Part shown: piece after piece, positions 25,465 to 37,198 of the stretch | Layout: each line of letters begins with the position of its first letter | How positions within the stretch are numbered: position 1 is the first letter of the stretch | Source of the DNA: Congeria kusceri | Taxonomy: Eukaryota > Mollusca > Bivalvia > Myida > Dreissenidae | Direction: 5' to 3' | Assembly: GCA_027627225.1 (NCBI GenBank) | Contig: CM051034.1 | Coordinates: forward strand, 5,386,858 to 5,450,857 | Length of the DNA stretch: 64,000 bases | Position numbers and translations under genes: made by a program | Notes under the pieces: model-generated | What the model was told of the DNA's origin: nothing | Seen by the model: only the letters and a program-made list of their open reading frames with translations | The model's database searches: none

Positions 25465-25815
25465 TTAAATTCTGCAAAAATGACAAACATTGCTTGATTG
25501 TTACGCAACCTTTATTGTCGTGAAGCGAACGTCATTCGTTATGTATAGAGAGATCTCCTATTCAGATCTCCTATTCGGATACAGGAAGCCAGATGGTCAC
25601 GAACATTCATGCTCCGAAGTGCAGAATGAATTATCACCTTTCATGGTATCGTCGCCAATACAGATCGGGTAGCAGGTAACGTGAGGTAATTACAGCGTCA
25701 AAATTAATTTTCGGTCGATGTGTAGAAATATTCAGCGTTTGGTGTATCAAACTACGCTACAGATACGCGATGTCGAGTTGCATGTTGTATTTGTTTTGAG
25801 TTTGCTTGCGATGTT

Positions 25816-26060
25816 CCATGCTCCCCGAATCGGGGAGCATATAGTCGCCGCTTGGCCGTCCGTCAGAATTCTATTTCAAATACCATTAAGTTTGTCCGGG
25901 TGTCAAATGTGTTTTCTCGACAGTTGTTACCGTCAATCTTTCTGGCCCTCCTTCCGTCCGTCCATCTGATACTTCGTTTCCATGCGAGATCTCAGGAACT
26001 AATGACTGTGTGTGTAGTACATTTGTACCGAGTGCACCGGGATTCTCACCCATATGGCCA
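25816..26060 (+). mobile_element. Hairpin-headed element fragment
   Basis: A perfect hairpin (ATGCTCCCCG/CGGGGAGCAT, about 25818-25841) is followed by ATAGTCGCCG and CCGTCCGTC. This is the same head architecture as at 12079, 26955 and 46086. No core repeats or right end were identified, so it is probably a fragment. Confidence 0.5.
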
Positions 26061-26082
26061 TCGCCACCAGAAGACTTGTTAG

Positions 26083-26277
26083 TTGGGTTATGGTGGATTG
26101 TGCAAGACACAGGAGACGCCCCGTTCCAGAGGCGACCCTGGGCATTTTAGTGCCCGGTGTGAAGCACTGTACATCTCATGCAAAAGACGAGTAAGTAGGT
26201 TAGGGTGTAACGGGGGCTCGAACCTGCGACCCATGGGTTGTGAAGCCAGTGCGTTACCACTAGACCACGGATCCGCC
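26083..26277 (-). mobile_element. tRNA-derived SINE
   Basis: Read on the minus strand from 26277, the head GGCGGATCCGTGGTCTAGTGG has an A-box (GTGGTCTAGTGG) and a B-box GGTTCGAGCC about 50 bases on. The body to the left includes a GGCACTAAAATGCCC-like central part. The left boundary is uncertain. Confidence 0.65.
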
Positions 26278-26954
26278 ACTACTGACTTGAATTCAATGGA
26301 ACTTTATATGCAGCATCCCTACCAAGAGGACATGCGCATATCGTCAGGTCGTTCCGGTCTGATGACTTGTAATGGAGTTACTGCCCTTTTTAGGGATATG
26401 TATAGGGAGTGTATTTAGGACTGTCCTGCGTCGTGACATTTTCGTTTTCGCGCGAAGATGCTCTTTCATCCATCAGGAATACACGGTCGGTGGGGAAAAC
26501 TATTTTCCATGTTATCGATTTTATTATTTAATGATTTTTAGACTGTTGGCGCAAGCCAACATGATTAAGTAGGTGTATTCAGAAAATCGATCTTGAGGGA
26601 ACTACTTCTTTACTTTGCAGGTTACGAGTCAGTAAATCGATAAATTACTACGCTTCGCAGTGAGGCTTCCTGTTATCGATGCTACTTTCTATGAATAGAT
26701 GACAAGAAATAGATCCGACTTAAAACACTAATAAACAATAATAATAATCATTTTAGTCCACGTCATCTAATAATCCTTTTGTCCACATCTACAAGTGAAT
26801 TCAGGTTATGTCTATTCACATAGGTATGATAGCGTATCTGTTTGTGCTGTTGACTGGTTAACTGCGTATTACATAATGCATAACGTTAACAACAGTGTAT
26901 TACGTATGAATAAGAGTTTTGAATGTATTTTACTGATTAAACTTATTTTTATTA
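26278..26954. other. No recognised gene
   Basis: Non-coding sequence. A small hairpin TTGGC-GCAA-GCCAA lies at about 26546-26560. It might be the right terminus of the hairpin-headed fragment at 25816, but I cannot show this. Confidence 0.4.
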
Positions 26955-28545
26955 GTCCCCTACCGTTGTTTCACCGGAGGGGACTATAGGTTTGCCCTCC
27001 GTCCGTCCGTTTGTCACGCCGTCCGTCCGCAAAATATTGTTCCTGCGATTGCTCAAAAAGTACTGAAAATACTTCGATGAAACTTGGTATACATATAAAC
27101 GGCAATATGAGTATTATGCACGACCTTTATATTTCACCAGAGGTCAAAGGTCACGTGACTGTTACTAAAAATAGAAATAAACTAAAACAAACTGGATCCG
27201 GCGATAACTAAAAAAATACTGAAGATATTTCGATGAAACTTGGAATACATATAAACGGTAATGTGAGGATTATGCAGGACCTTTATTTTTCACCAGAGGT
27301 CAAAGGTCACGTGACTGTTACTAAAAATAGAAATAAACTAAATACTGCTATAATTCGAAAAGTACATAAGATATTACCGTTAAACTTGGTACAAAGATTG
27401 AACTTTAGGTTTGCCATCCGTCTGTGTGTCTCTCTATCTGTTCGTCCGTATGTTTGTCCGTCCGTCTGTCTGTCCGTCCCCAAAACCTGGTTCCTGCAAT
27501 AACTTAAAAAGTACTGAACTTATTTCGATTAAACTGGGTATACATATAAACGGCAACGTGGCAATGTGAGTATTATGCACGAGCCTTTTTTTTTATCAGA
27601 GGTCAAAGGTCACGTGACTGTTTCTAAAAATAGAAATAAACTAAATATTGTAATAATTCGAAATGGACATAAGATATGACCATGAAACTTGGTACAGAGA
27701 TTGAACTATAGGTTTGCCATCTGTCTGTGTGTCGTTATGTCTGTTCGTCCGTATGTCTGTTTGCCCGTCCGTCCCCAAAACCTGGATCCTGTGACAACTC
27801 GGAAAGTACTGAAGACACGCTAATGAAACTTTGTATACATGACAACAGCAATGTGAGATTGTGCACGACCTTTTATTTTTCACCAGAGGTCAAAGGCCAC
27901 GTGACTGTTACTAAAAATAGAAATAAACTAAATACTGTAATATTTTGAAAAGTTCATAAGATATGATCATGAAACTTCATGAAATTTGGTACAAAGATTG
28001 GAATGTGGGTTTGCCCTCCGTCTGTGTGTGTCTGTCTGTCTGTTCGTCCGTCGGTCTCACGCTGTCTGTCTGTCCCGTCCCCAAAACCTGGATCCTGCGA
28101 TAACTCAAAAAGTACTGAAGATACTTTGATGAAACTTTGTATACATAGAAAGCGCAAGGTGGGGATTCTACACGACCCTTTATTTTTCACCAGAGGTCAA
28201 AGGTCACGTGACTGTTACTTAAAATAGAAATAAACTTTATACTGTAATAATTCGAAAAGAACATAACATATGATCATGAAACTTGGTACACAGAATGGAC
28301 TACATGATTGCCCTCTGTCAGTTTAGTACTGCAATAACCCAAAAAGTAGCTCGAATGTCTAGTCAATAATACTAAAATAGAAAAAAACAACAACTTAATA
28401 CTGCAGTGACAAATGGGATTTGAATATGAAACTTTGTACATCTACAGATAAAGGGCGATATGACGGTATTGCACAATGTTTAATTATTATGGGGTTCCAC
28501 CGGTAAGGGACTCCTGTATTGCTTGCAATACTATCAAAGCCTTGT
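26955..28545 (+). mobile_element. Pearl-like element with ~280-bp tandem core
   Basis: It starts with a hairpin (TAGTCCCCT…AGGGGACTA, about 26956-26990) and CCGTCCGTCCG. About five head-to-tail core blocks follow, each with CCAGAGGTCAAAGGTCACGTG, ACTAAAAATAGAAATAAACT and a Ctgt/Ccgt microsatellite; one block (about 27180-27340) lacks the microsatellite. The right end (about 28490-28520, GGTTCCACCGGTAAGGGACT) is an inverted copy of the left head. It is followed by a terminal hairpin GTATTGC-TT-GCAATAC (about 28516-28531). No coding capacity; short frames here are repeat artefacts. Confidence 0.75.
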
Positions 28546-29404
28546 TTAAATTGGTATTTACCGAACATAGCGCTTGTGATATAAAGCACTGAATATTAAT
28601 TTCAACTTTACGGTCCATCGACTATTTTTACCCGTTGTAGATTGATTTGTATGCATATAACTCTGTTTGTTTTTTAAATAGATTGCTAAAAAATATTTGC
28701 CTCCCACGAATTGCAAATAAATAATGAAGAGAATGTCGTAGATAAATAGCATCGAATTCGACGCGCGCTATATTAGTTTTAATTTGCAAAAAAAACAATG
28801 GCCTGGATCTCCATCTTCAGTTAGGTCAAATACCAGCTTATACCAATTTATTTTAAGTAGAGTGTATAGTTATGAGTTTCAATATTTTTTTGTGGAAATG
28901 ATACAACAGAAAGGTGACTTACTTCAATAAATGTTCCTTATGATAAAAAATACTCTCATAATTCATTTGTTTTTAGTTTCTTTTCTCGCCAACAGTCTTT
29001 CTACGCTGTCAGCGTTTTGATTACAATATTGGTTGTGTTCCGACAAATTTAGTTTTTACTCTTTAAAAAAAAAGACGTGTCGGCTGGTGCGAAGAAATTA
29101 ATGTCAACAAACTCTGGTCTTAATAGTTATGCACGATTAAAATATCATATTGTTGTACAAGGTTGCAGTGTACAACTATAATTATATAAGGTAACACGCG
29201 AAGAAACTCCAACGAAACTTGAAAATTCGGCCTAAAATTTCACGTGATCATGCTCGTCGTGCAAAAATATGCGAATATCCGGGTATATATGTCACGAAGG
29301 AATGTTCATGTAGTTTGAGATAAGACAGCGGGGTTCAATGTTTTCGCATACGTTAGTGCATTCAACGTGTTAAATCCACGCGGTTCATTGCACGTCTGTA
29401 GAAC
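28546..29404. other. No recognised gene
   Basis: AT-rich, non-coding. Small overlapping minus-strand frames (28395-28589, 28558-28752) show no motif. Confidence 0.4.
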
Positions 29405-29674
29405 CATATTTTTCACAAATCATATTTTTCACACGTATGAAAAATAGGATCTCATTTTTCACACGTGTGAAAAATGGGATCTCATTCTTCACCCATCGCA
29501 ATCTTATTTTAACATTTTCTGTGAATTTTTTTGTAATCAAGTCCAGTTCTTGATATGCACTCAAATTATATTCTTCACACAGGAAAAAGTGTTCATATTT
29601 TAAAAAAAGTGAATTTGTTACAATATAATCCTATTTTTCACACTGTATGTGCCCGAAAAAAACGGGGCATTTAC

Positions 29675-29850
29675 GTAACGGTACGTTATGCATGGTACGG
29701 AACTGTACCGGCCAGTTAAGAACGGTACGGTTTGGTATAGTACGGCATGGCATGTGTGGTATGGTTTGTAATGCTATGGTGTGAAAAGGTACGGTACGGT
29801 TAGGTACGGTACGATACGATACGGGAGGCACAGTTTGCTACGCTACTGTA
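29675..29850. repeat. Degenerate GGTACGGTAC repeat
   Basis: Imperfect GGTACGGTAC and GATACGATACG units, mixed with GGTATGG variants, run for about 170 bases. No coding content. Confidence 0.75.
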
Positions 29851-30099
29851 CTGTCCAAACGTACGTAAAAACATGTGCGGAGGGTTCTAATAAGGTCATT
29901 ATATTACCGTTCGTGTACACGTATATTCTAGTTCGGGCGGACAAATGCATGGTTATTTTGGTTTTAATAATCCAAAATAGGACGTTTGTTCGTACGTACG
30001 TTCGGATACGTGCATTGGTTAATATCCTAATATAAAGGTGTACGTTCGTATGGACGTACGCGAGTATGCATTTCTATCTACTAATAAGACCGTACAATG

Positions 30100-30406
30100 T
30101 TTGTTTGTTTGTTTTGTTGGGGTTTTTCGCCGTTTTTAACAGTATTTCAGTCATATCACGGCGATTAGTTAACCTACCCACACTTTTCCTGGGCAAGCTT
30201 AGCCGATCTAAGCGGTTTACCAGTACTAAGTGCACATACCTATGCCAGTTACTGACAACTGCCCTATTTGAATCAGAGGTAGGGGGAGAATAGCCGTAGA
30301 AATAATTTCATGACCAATCCCCACACAAGTTATGTGGCCGGGCTGGGGTTCGCACTCACGATCCCCGGATTGACAGTCTAGCGCTCTACCAACTGAGCTA
30401 GCCGGA
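30100..30406 (-). mobile_element. tRNA-derived SINE with conserved central domain
   Basis: The tRNA-like head is at 30406-30338 on the minus strand: GCTAGCTCAGTTGGTAGAGC as A-box region, anticodon loop CTGTCAA, and B-box GTGCGAACCCC. One anticodon-stem pair is broken. The body runs left and ends in a region resembling the BIV/Meta-type SINE domain (CGCCGTGATATGACTGAAAT on the minus strand), with a tail of CAAACAAACA at about 30101-30112. It sits inside the 29405-30706 element, so it inserted later. Confidence 0.75.
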
Positions 30407-30488
30407 CCTTACAAACGTATTGCCTAACGATTAAGCGCATGCATACATTAGTACCTCTTCAATAGGGCTTAGTTTCTCTTAGTGAAGA

Positions 30489-30590
30489 CAATACTGATGA
30501 TGACGTTAACTATAAGGATAATAATGGTGATGACGAGAATAATTATGATGACGATGATTACGCTTCTGCTGATGATGATGAAGAAAAAAA
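30489..30590. repeat. GAT/GAC trinucleotide-rich tract
   Basis: Interrupted GATGATGACG and ATGATGATGAAGAA repeats. No coding evidence. Confidence 0.7.
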
Positions 30591-30706
30591 AACGTGATCC
30601 GTACGCATACCCCCGTTTTGGCCAGTCACATTCTTCACACTTTTAAATATGACAAATGAGATCCTATTCTTCACAGGCGTGTGAAAAATATGTTTTGTGA
30701 AAAATA

Positions 30707-33090
30707 TAATCCTACACACGACTTTGATTAATATTAATATTACCTTAAGATCACATTTCGTCACACGTGTGACGTCATTTCTTTCTGTCGTATGTCCGAG
30801 CACATATATCAATACAGCTTAAACAAAAATTATTATTACGTTTCACAAAGCTACTAGAAATCCCTAAAGTGTGTGGATTTTCTTTTAAACCAGTTAGTTC
30901 GACGACCAAAAATTGCATGTACTGGTATTCAAATCATACGGCCTGTACTTAGAGTTGTCTTGTTACATGTGTTTTTATCTTGAAAACGTGAAAACATGCT
31001 CTTAAGTGGACGGTCTCGCAGTATGACAACTTAAGAGGGATTTGTCTCGTTTTCAAACAAAACTGCGACAATATTGTAATTGGTGTAATGATCATAGAAC
31101 GTAGGGGATAAACCTTCGTACTTTGGGCAATTTAACTTTTACATATCTGTCTTCTGTTTCCAGATAATCCATGAAAATCCTAATTAATCGATACATCGCA
31201 GTATGTCAACTTGAGACATCGCAGTATGTCAACTTTGGAATGCCGCGGCTCGTTATTTGCTATTTTTTGTTTGCCTACGTTACTTAAATGAGACGGGCGT
31301 GTCAAGTACTAAATAATTTTGAAATTGATATTCACAAATAACGACAGGTTTGTATCTGAAAATATTCAGTTATACGACGTTATTTTATCGTTCGTAACTC
31401 GCTTCTGAACGTTATAAAATGTGCCATGATTTCGTTTTGGATTGGTCTTGTTTTATAGCGTTTTTTGTTTGAACTTAAAGGTTAGAAACCAGTTAATCAA
31501 ATCTCTTTTGTTCCTGTAGTAAAATTGCAAAATCTCCCGTCGTCGATCACCTCCTTTATCTCAAATGCTGCGAGTCTGGTCTTTTGGGAAAGATGATTCC
31601 GTCTTCGTTCAAAATCTGAAATAATTAAAGACATGTTAATGTATGCTACTTCTAAGAAAATGCATCTCGCTTGAGTGTAAGAAACACACATGTCATAATA
31701 TATACGTACATTCGAGATTTCAACAAAAGCAAATGCTGTATAGAAAGAAACTGCTGACGATTCATGTTTCAAATAATCCGGCGTGAATTTACATTAAAAT
31801 GCCCAGGAGAAAATGAAATGTCTCTTTTAATAAAATAAACAAAACGAACTATTTGATCCACGGCCTACTTTCTAGTGGACCACCGGGGATGTCCACTTAT
31901 TTACTAGTATCTAACCTAATCAAACTTGTGATGGGCTGATTAATCATTTAGTGAAATAATCATGACGAAAAGGGCCATGACGTGACGATGACGATGGAAA
32001 ACATTTATCGACGAAAATTGTACATGTCACCGGTACTACTTTCTGGCAAAACTATATCTTGTAGTTAAAAATAATTAATGTTTTGTAGTTCAAAACTGAT
32101 AAATATATCATAAATAAAATACATTGTACATCCAATGCAATGTACAATGCTAAAAAACATTAATTGATAGGTTGTTATTGTGTGCACTAAAGGATTTTCA
32201 TGATTTTAAATGCATTTTAGTACGGATTGGTTAATGATTAATTATAGATCATTCATGTCATATACAATGTACAAGTAAATACTTGCCTGTTGTTTTAAAA
32301 TCGCAATATGTATATTACTTGTATGCGGTGTATTTCCTTATAAAAACTTGTACATGTTCTTAGTTTAGTTTCAATACATTTTGCCTTTTAAATTACCTGT
32401 ACATGTATAACCGACAAATCACTATATACAATGTCAAGGGAGGAGGGGTGGTGTTTGTTTTACACTACATTTCCTTTATTACGTGCCTTTGCAGATACAT
32501 GTAAATAAGAATTTTTTTGTCAAGCTGTTAAAATTCCTTGTGTTGCATCAACAAGAGCAAATCTGCAAATTCAAAACATTTTTGTTAAAACTATGACCAA
32601 GTTTAACGAAACAAATTGGTAAAAAAATGATTGGATGAAGTATCTCTGCTGAACAATAAGAATCAACATATTTAGTCATGATTAATTGATTAATCAGTCA
32701 CTTCTGGCTCTGATTAATCAACGAATATTTTTAGGACTGATTCCAACCACTAACATAAGTACATCATTAAAGCTTACCTTAAATATGCTACGTATATAGC
32801 ACGTATTTCCTTCAGCACCACTGTTGACTCTGCATTGGCATTGATCTCTGAAGTGCTGTCTAACTAACTAGATCAGCGTATTTACCCTCGGTATTTCGGT
32901 ATTCACCATTGGCAGATATTTCGGTATTCACCATTGGCAGAGCAGAAGCGATTCTTATCACGGAATCTTGCTTTTATGTTGGCGACAATGGTATCAGTTC
33001 ACAGTTCAAAGTGCTGAGCCACAGGCCGTGCAATCGAATACGTGACTATGTTCTCCAGTCGGTCTGTTGTTCATAGAGCTGGTTATATTT
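30707..33090. other. Gene-free stretch with three short repeats
   Basis: No gene recognised. CGCAGTATGWCAACTT occurs three times (about 31017, 31197 and 31219). A 91-codon minus-strand frame (31772-31497) ends in a short passage with a splice-acceptor-like TTATTTCAG just upstream, near 31620. It could be an exon of an unseen gene, but no family motif is visible. Confidence 0.45.
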
Positions 33091-33594
33091 TTAAAGGGAC
33101 TATGCCAACGAAAAAGTGATCTCTTCTGCAATTAGAATGTTATTTTGTTAAAGAAATGGGAAATACAAAAGGGTATACAATAAACAACGTATGAATAATT
33201 AACTACACTATGAGAATTTAAAAATTAAAAGCAATAAAGAAAAATACTTAAAAAAGACAACCCAGGGTGGGTATCGAACTCACGACGACGGAGTCGTTAG
33301 AGCAACTGACAGTTGACAGCACTGTTACCAACTGCGCTGTCCTGGCTTGTGAAAATGCACCTGCATACTAGTGTTATATAACATACCCACATATCTGACG
33401 TCAAAGTGTAAACAAGAAAAGGGCCAAACAAATATTACCTAATTTATATTGTGAATTTTTTCAGAATGTCATACACTTTTTTCCATTTTATGTACATTAT
33501 TTTAACCTTTATTATGCCAATGTTAATACTTAATTTTCAGATTTTTTCTGCAGTTGCCCGTTTGGGGCCCTTATCGTTGACATAGTCTCTTTAA
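33091..33594. mobile_element. 504-bp TIR element carrying a tRNA-like promoter
   Basis: The left end TTAAAGGGACTATGCCAACG and the right end (inverted) TTAAAGAGACTATGTCAACG match at 18 of 20 positions. Inside, on the minus strand, lies the tRNA-like segment at 33261-33346. There is no transposase, so it is non-autonomous. A TTAA target would suit piggyBac-type elements but is not proven. A diverged relative seems to lie near 35000-35420. Confidence 0.7.
33261..33346 (-). other. tRNA-like segment with inserted middle
   Basis: On the minus strand, GCCAGGACAGCGCAGTTGGT looks like a tRNA 5' half with A-box. GAGTTCGATACCCACCCTGG looks like the T-arm and acceptor 3' half, and the CCAGG/CCTGG ends pair. 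The anticodon region is enlarged and cannot fold as a normal tRNA. It probably supplies, or supplied, an internal Pol III promoter to the element. Confidence 0.6.
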
Positions 33595-34411
33595 GTTATA
33601 AATAGGTGTATATACGATCTTGCAACATAAATCGTGGTATAAGTAAGATACTCTCACTACAGTTCATTATCATTGAAATGGAAGATAGGTTAAGAACGTA
33701 TTACCGGTAGTCGCCTTTTTAAATCTCTTATTATGCTTTACTGTGCAGTCGAACATTCCACGTATATAGATCTATTAAGCTGTGCCGATGTTCGATTTAG
33801 TTAATACAATATAAATGAGCGATGAAAAAGTTGGCAAATATGTTTGTTTATTCATATGATATTTTATGGTTAACGTCATCATTTGTATGTATGTTCTCAT
33901 AGGCGAGTTCAAGTCATTTTGTCATATTCACTCATTTATTTAGAAAATAATTGTTAATAACAATCGGATGTACACAGTATAAGCGATACAAGGGAAACCC
34001 AAATTGACTGTTTACTAAATGTTTTTGTAAGGTTGTACATCCGTATGGACAACTTTGTCAATTGAATATAATTGATTATCATGTATTATTGATAAAATCT
34101 ACAATACAATATTTTAAATAACAAAGGTATATGCTGTCAGAGTGCACATCCCCGCAATCAGAATTCGGATTGAGAAGGACAGGACCCCTGTTTATATTGA
34201 ATGTTTTGTTCCATTTCAGTCGATTTGATTTGAATTCCTGTTAGGTAGCCAAACATCAAGTGCATGAAGCATACAAGGAACGAATACTAAAACAGTCATA
34301 GAACACTATAGTTTTATCCCATCATCACGCCTGCTTTGATGAAATTACCTCCCGTGGGATAAACTTAGCTGTATTCCACCTTGTTGAATACAGCAAACAC
34401 GCGCATTATAA
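33595..34411. other. No recognised gene; one small hairpin
   Basis: Non-coding. A hairpin GCTGTATTC…GAATACAGC is at about 34368-34395. Confidence 0.4.
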
Positions 34412-34659
34412 TGACGTCATTTTTTTTCTTGACGTAATTTGATGTTTTTCGTGTTATTCAGTGATTTTTAGCTCACCTGAGCACGAAGTTTATTTTCAAA
34501 ATAAAGACATAAAATGATAGGATAAATAGAATACCAGGTAAGTTTTGAATACAGATACGTTTATTTGCTCGGCACGAAAACCTAAACCACTCGCCAAGGC
34601 TCGTGGTTTAGGTTTTCTAAGCCTCGCTAAATAAACGTACTGAAAGTATCTGTATTCAA
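34412..34659. repeat. Hairpin with CRE site, reverse orientation
   Basis: Bases 34545-34659 are a 115-bp inverted repeat: TTGAATACAGATAC at the left pairs with GTATCTGTATTCAA at the right. The centre is ACTCGCCAAGGCTCGT, the reverse complement of the core at 19953. TGACGTCA lies at 34412-34419 and a variant TTGACGTAA at about 34429. They are on the side expected if the whole element is inverted relative to 19892-20132. A separate small hairpin, AGCTCACCTGAGC (about 34470), resembles the head of hairpin-headed elements. Confidence 0.65.
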
Positions 34660-36426
34660 CACTAACCTAATATTTTCTTTGTAGACAAATTACCAAAGAG
34701 TTATATTGGCAGTGACAACTTGCTTGTTTAAGTGTAGAACTGAACTATTATAAATATTAATTAATGGCACTAGTGCATTCGCTATTGTCATTTGATTAAC
34801 AATGGACATAAAATTGTGGACATGGAGTTTAAAATAAAAGTACATTGGGTTACTTATAGGCCATATAATATAAACAATATGTTAATCAAACTGTTGCTAA
34901 TGAAACACGTACCATGATTAGCATGACTATCTGAAACTATGACCATGTCTGCGAGAACGTCATTTCCAATAGATATATGCCTAATATTATGTAATAGAAT
35001 TGGTCAATACCAAGAGATTCAAATACAATATAGATTATATATTAAATAAAAATGAAATATTCGATACAAATAAAATTTAAAAAAAAAAGACTTAAAAATG
35101 AAAAACCCCAATCGAGCTCAGAACGTAGGAACCATAAGAACACATGACAATGGATAGCACTCTTACCATGTTCGCTAGTCTACGTTAATCAAATATTGGT
35201 GCAAACTATGGTTATACGCATATACACGATTCTCGAAATGCTGACGTAAAAAAAAGTTTTACAAGAAAATTGCCAAACAAACACGAACTAAACTATATAA
35301 TGTGTTTGTTTTTCTGAGCATGGGTCATCTCTTTTCCGTACATACCTTATATTTACAATGTTATATGCCAAAATAAATATCTTTATTTTAGATTTTTATG
35401 ACGTTGACCCTTTAGGTATTTTTCGTAGGCAAACGTGCGAAAAGTCTGAAACAACAGTTATATACAGAATTGGCAATTATTGAGAACCTTTGTCTAGTAA
35501 CAAACATGTCTATCAGTTCATCATGAGGACAATGGTGGACGTGAAGTTTCATGGCCATTTCCGTTAATATGCAATTATAAAAATACGTTATATATCAGGA
35601 AATTATCGCTTTCAGTGGTTGTATTCTTCTTCTGTTACCGATGTAATCTGAGCCTTATAATTAGCGTGCTGATTTTCTATGGAGCATTTTTTAACACATA
35701 CGTTTTATAACAATATATATAACATCGCTTCCACTTACAGTTTTGGAGTATGAAGAGCTCTCATAAGCATCTGTTAATTATTTTCTAATCTATCTCTAGT
35801 GGAATAACCTGATGCCCGTCAATGACCGAACCTCGGACACCTGTAAGTGTATACTGGCATATCCAGTTGCCCTTAATTGGCGCATGAGAGCGGCGCATAT
35901 ATGGGTTATGACTTTTACTGGAAGCGTATGGAAGGAGGGTGTACAAAAACACTTTGATTTATACAAAAAAACACTTGTTTTACCAGTTTATTTACATTAA
36001 GCACAATTTTCACATATATGTGAACAAAATTGGCAAATAGACATTCAAATACATGTAATACGCATAATTTGTTGCATCCAACAATGGCAATAATACTACT
36101 AATGGATGGAAAACAAATAGCTTTTGTTTTTGTATGATTTGAACGGTGATTCATTAAAGCAATTTTTATATATTAATGAACACGTATAATCATATTTATT
36201 GATTTATTGATTAAGGCTACATCACATGAGGCTACATCTCATGTTTCATTAGCAGGACAAGTTGTTAAATGTTAAATGTCATCGTCGCAACCCACTTTCG
36301 CTGAAATAGAGATGCTTCTTGATCAGAATGTATAATGTAGTGGTAACGGAATACATGCTGTGGGTTTAGACGATAGTTAAAGGTATAAAAGTGGAATTTG
36401 TTTAAAAGATCTATACAAAATATATC
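34660..36426. other. No gene; probable decayed tRNA-like TIR relative
   Basis: No gene recognised. Around 35000-35420 the order of motifs (A-rich run, a tRNA-like block at about 35104-35190 with TGGTAAGAGTG on the minus strand, then GCCAAACAAA and TTATATGCCAA) parallels the 33091-33594 element. This suggests a strongly diverged copy. Confidence 0.4.
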
Positions 36427-36498
36427 GGGCTCGTCCGGGATTTGAACCCGGGACCTCTCGCACCCAAAGCGAGAATCATACCCCTAGACCAACGAGCC
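36427..36498 (-). tRNA. tRNA-Pro (anticodon TGG)
   Basis: A 72-nt minus-strand tRNA with every arm paired: acceptor GGCTCGT/ACGAGCC, anticodon stem CTCGC/GCGAG with loop TTTGGGT, and T-arm CCGGG-TTCAAAT-CCCGG. It matches the highly conserved animal tRNA-Pro sequence. There is no intron, and CCA is not encoded, as usual in eukaryotes. A short T-run follows on the minus strand (about 36415-36418), as expected for Pol III termination. It would decode CCN proline codons. It appears functional. Confidence 0.95.
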
Positions 36499-37198
36499 AC
36501 ATGTTTCATTACTTGATAAGATAAACTACACAATAAAAAATTTCAACTACTGAAGCAACAGTTCTTATCACTTGACATCTAAGGCCAGACTTTAATGATT
36601 CTTAGTTTCTTGGATCTGATGATAACATCAATTTTCGTTTTAAAATACAAAAAAATGGAACAAAACTCGTATAGTAAACTTTTTATAATAAATCACAATA
36701 CATGATAAAAAGCATTTACTTTCATAGGATATAAAAAGAGAGTTATAATATAAAAACACAGTAAAAGGTTGTTTCATAACAAACGTTGTATTGTGCTATT
36801 AATGTTATTGTCATGCGTATTGAACATTATAGAATTATATTTTTACTTTTTTATTTCTTTCCGCCTCGGAAACAGGATAGTTTAGTGAGGGTATATATAT
36901 CCTCATGAAACATGTTGGTAAGTTTATTTGTATAAAATACACGTCCATTGTTTGGTTGCGTGTAGGGACGTTGCACAATCTATGATGTGACCATTCCTGA
37001 AGAATTTCAAGACATTTCACGAACATTTCGGGAAAAGTGACCGCCTCCAGGCATTAACTCGCCAATTAAAACTACCGTGTATTGTCGGAACTAACATCTT
37101 ACCTGTTAGGAGGAAACATGTACGCGTAACAGTCAAGAAAACGAGTTGTATTAATTACTGATTTAAATTTAATGTCATCGTTATGTAAAATACAAAAG
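36499..37198. other. No recognised feature
   Basis: AT-rich non-coding flank of the tRNA gene. A 63-codon minus frame (37026-36835) has no motif. Confidence 0.4.

Larger units (their letters stand above)
29405..30706. mobile_element. 1.3-kb inverted-repeat element (TATTTTTCACA ends)
   Basis: The left end ATATTTTTCACAAATCATAT and the right end (inverted) ATATTTTTCACAAAACATAT match. The match continues inward through CACACG and TAGGATCTCATTT, giving arms of about 70-90 bases. The interior contains a GGTACGGTAC repeat and a SINE but no transposase. It is best read as a non-autonomous DNA element. The target-site duplication was not resolved. Confidence 0.6.

Noticed and set aside
26212..26277. 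tRNA-like block as a functional tRNA gene
   Set aside because: Stems do not pair fully and it is joined to a SINE body. The same holds for 19196-19266, 24920-24985 and 30338-30406.
31497..31772. 91-codon minus-strand frame as a coding exon
   Set aside because: An acceptor-like site is present, but no matching donor, start context or family motif was found.
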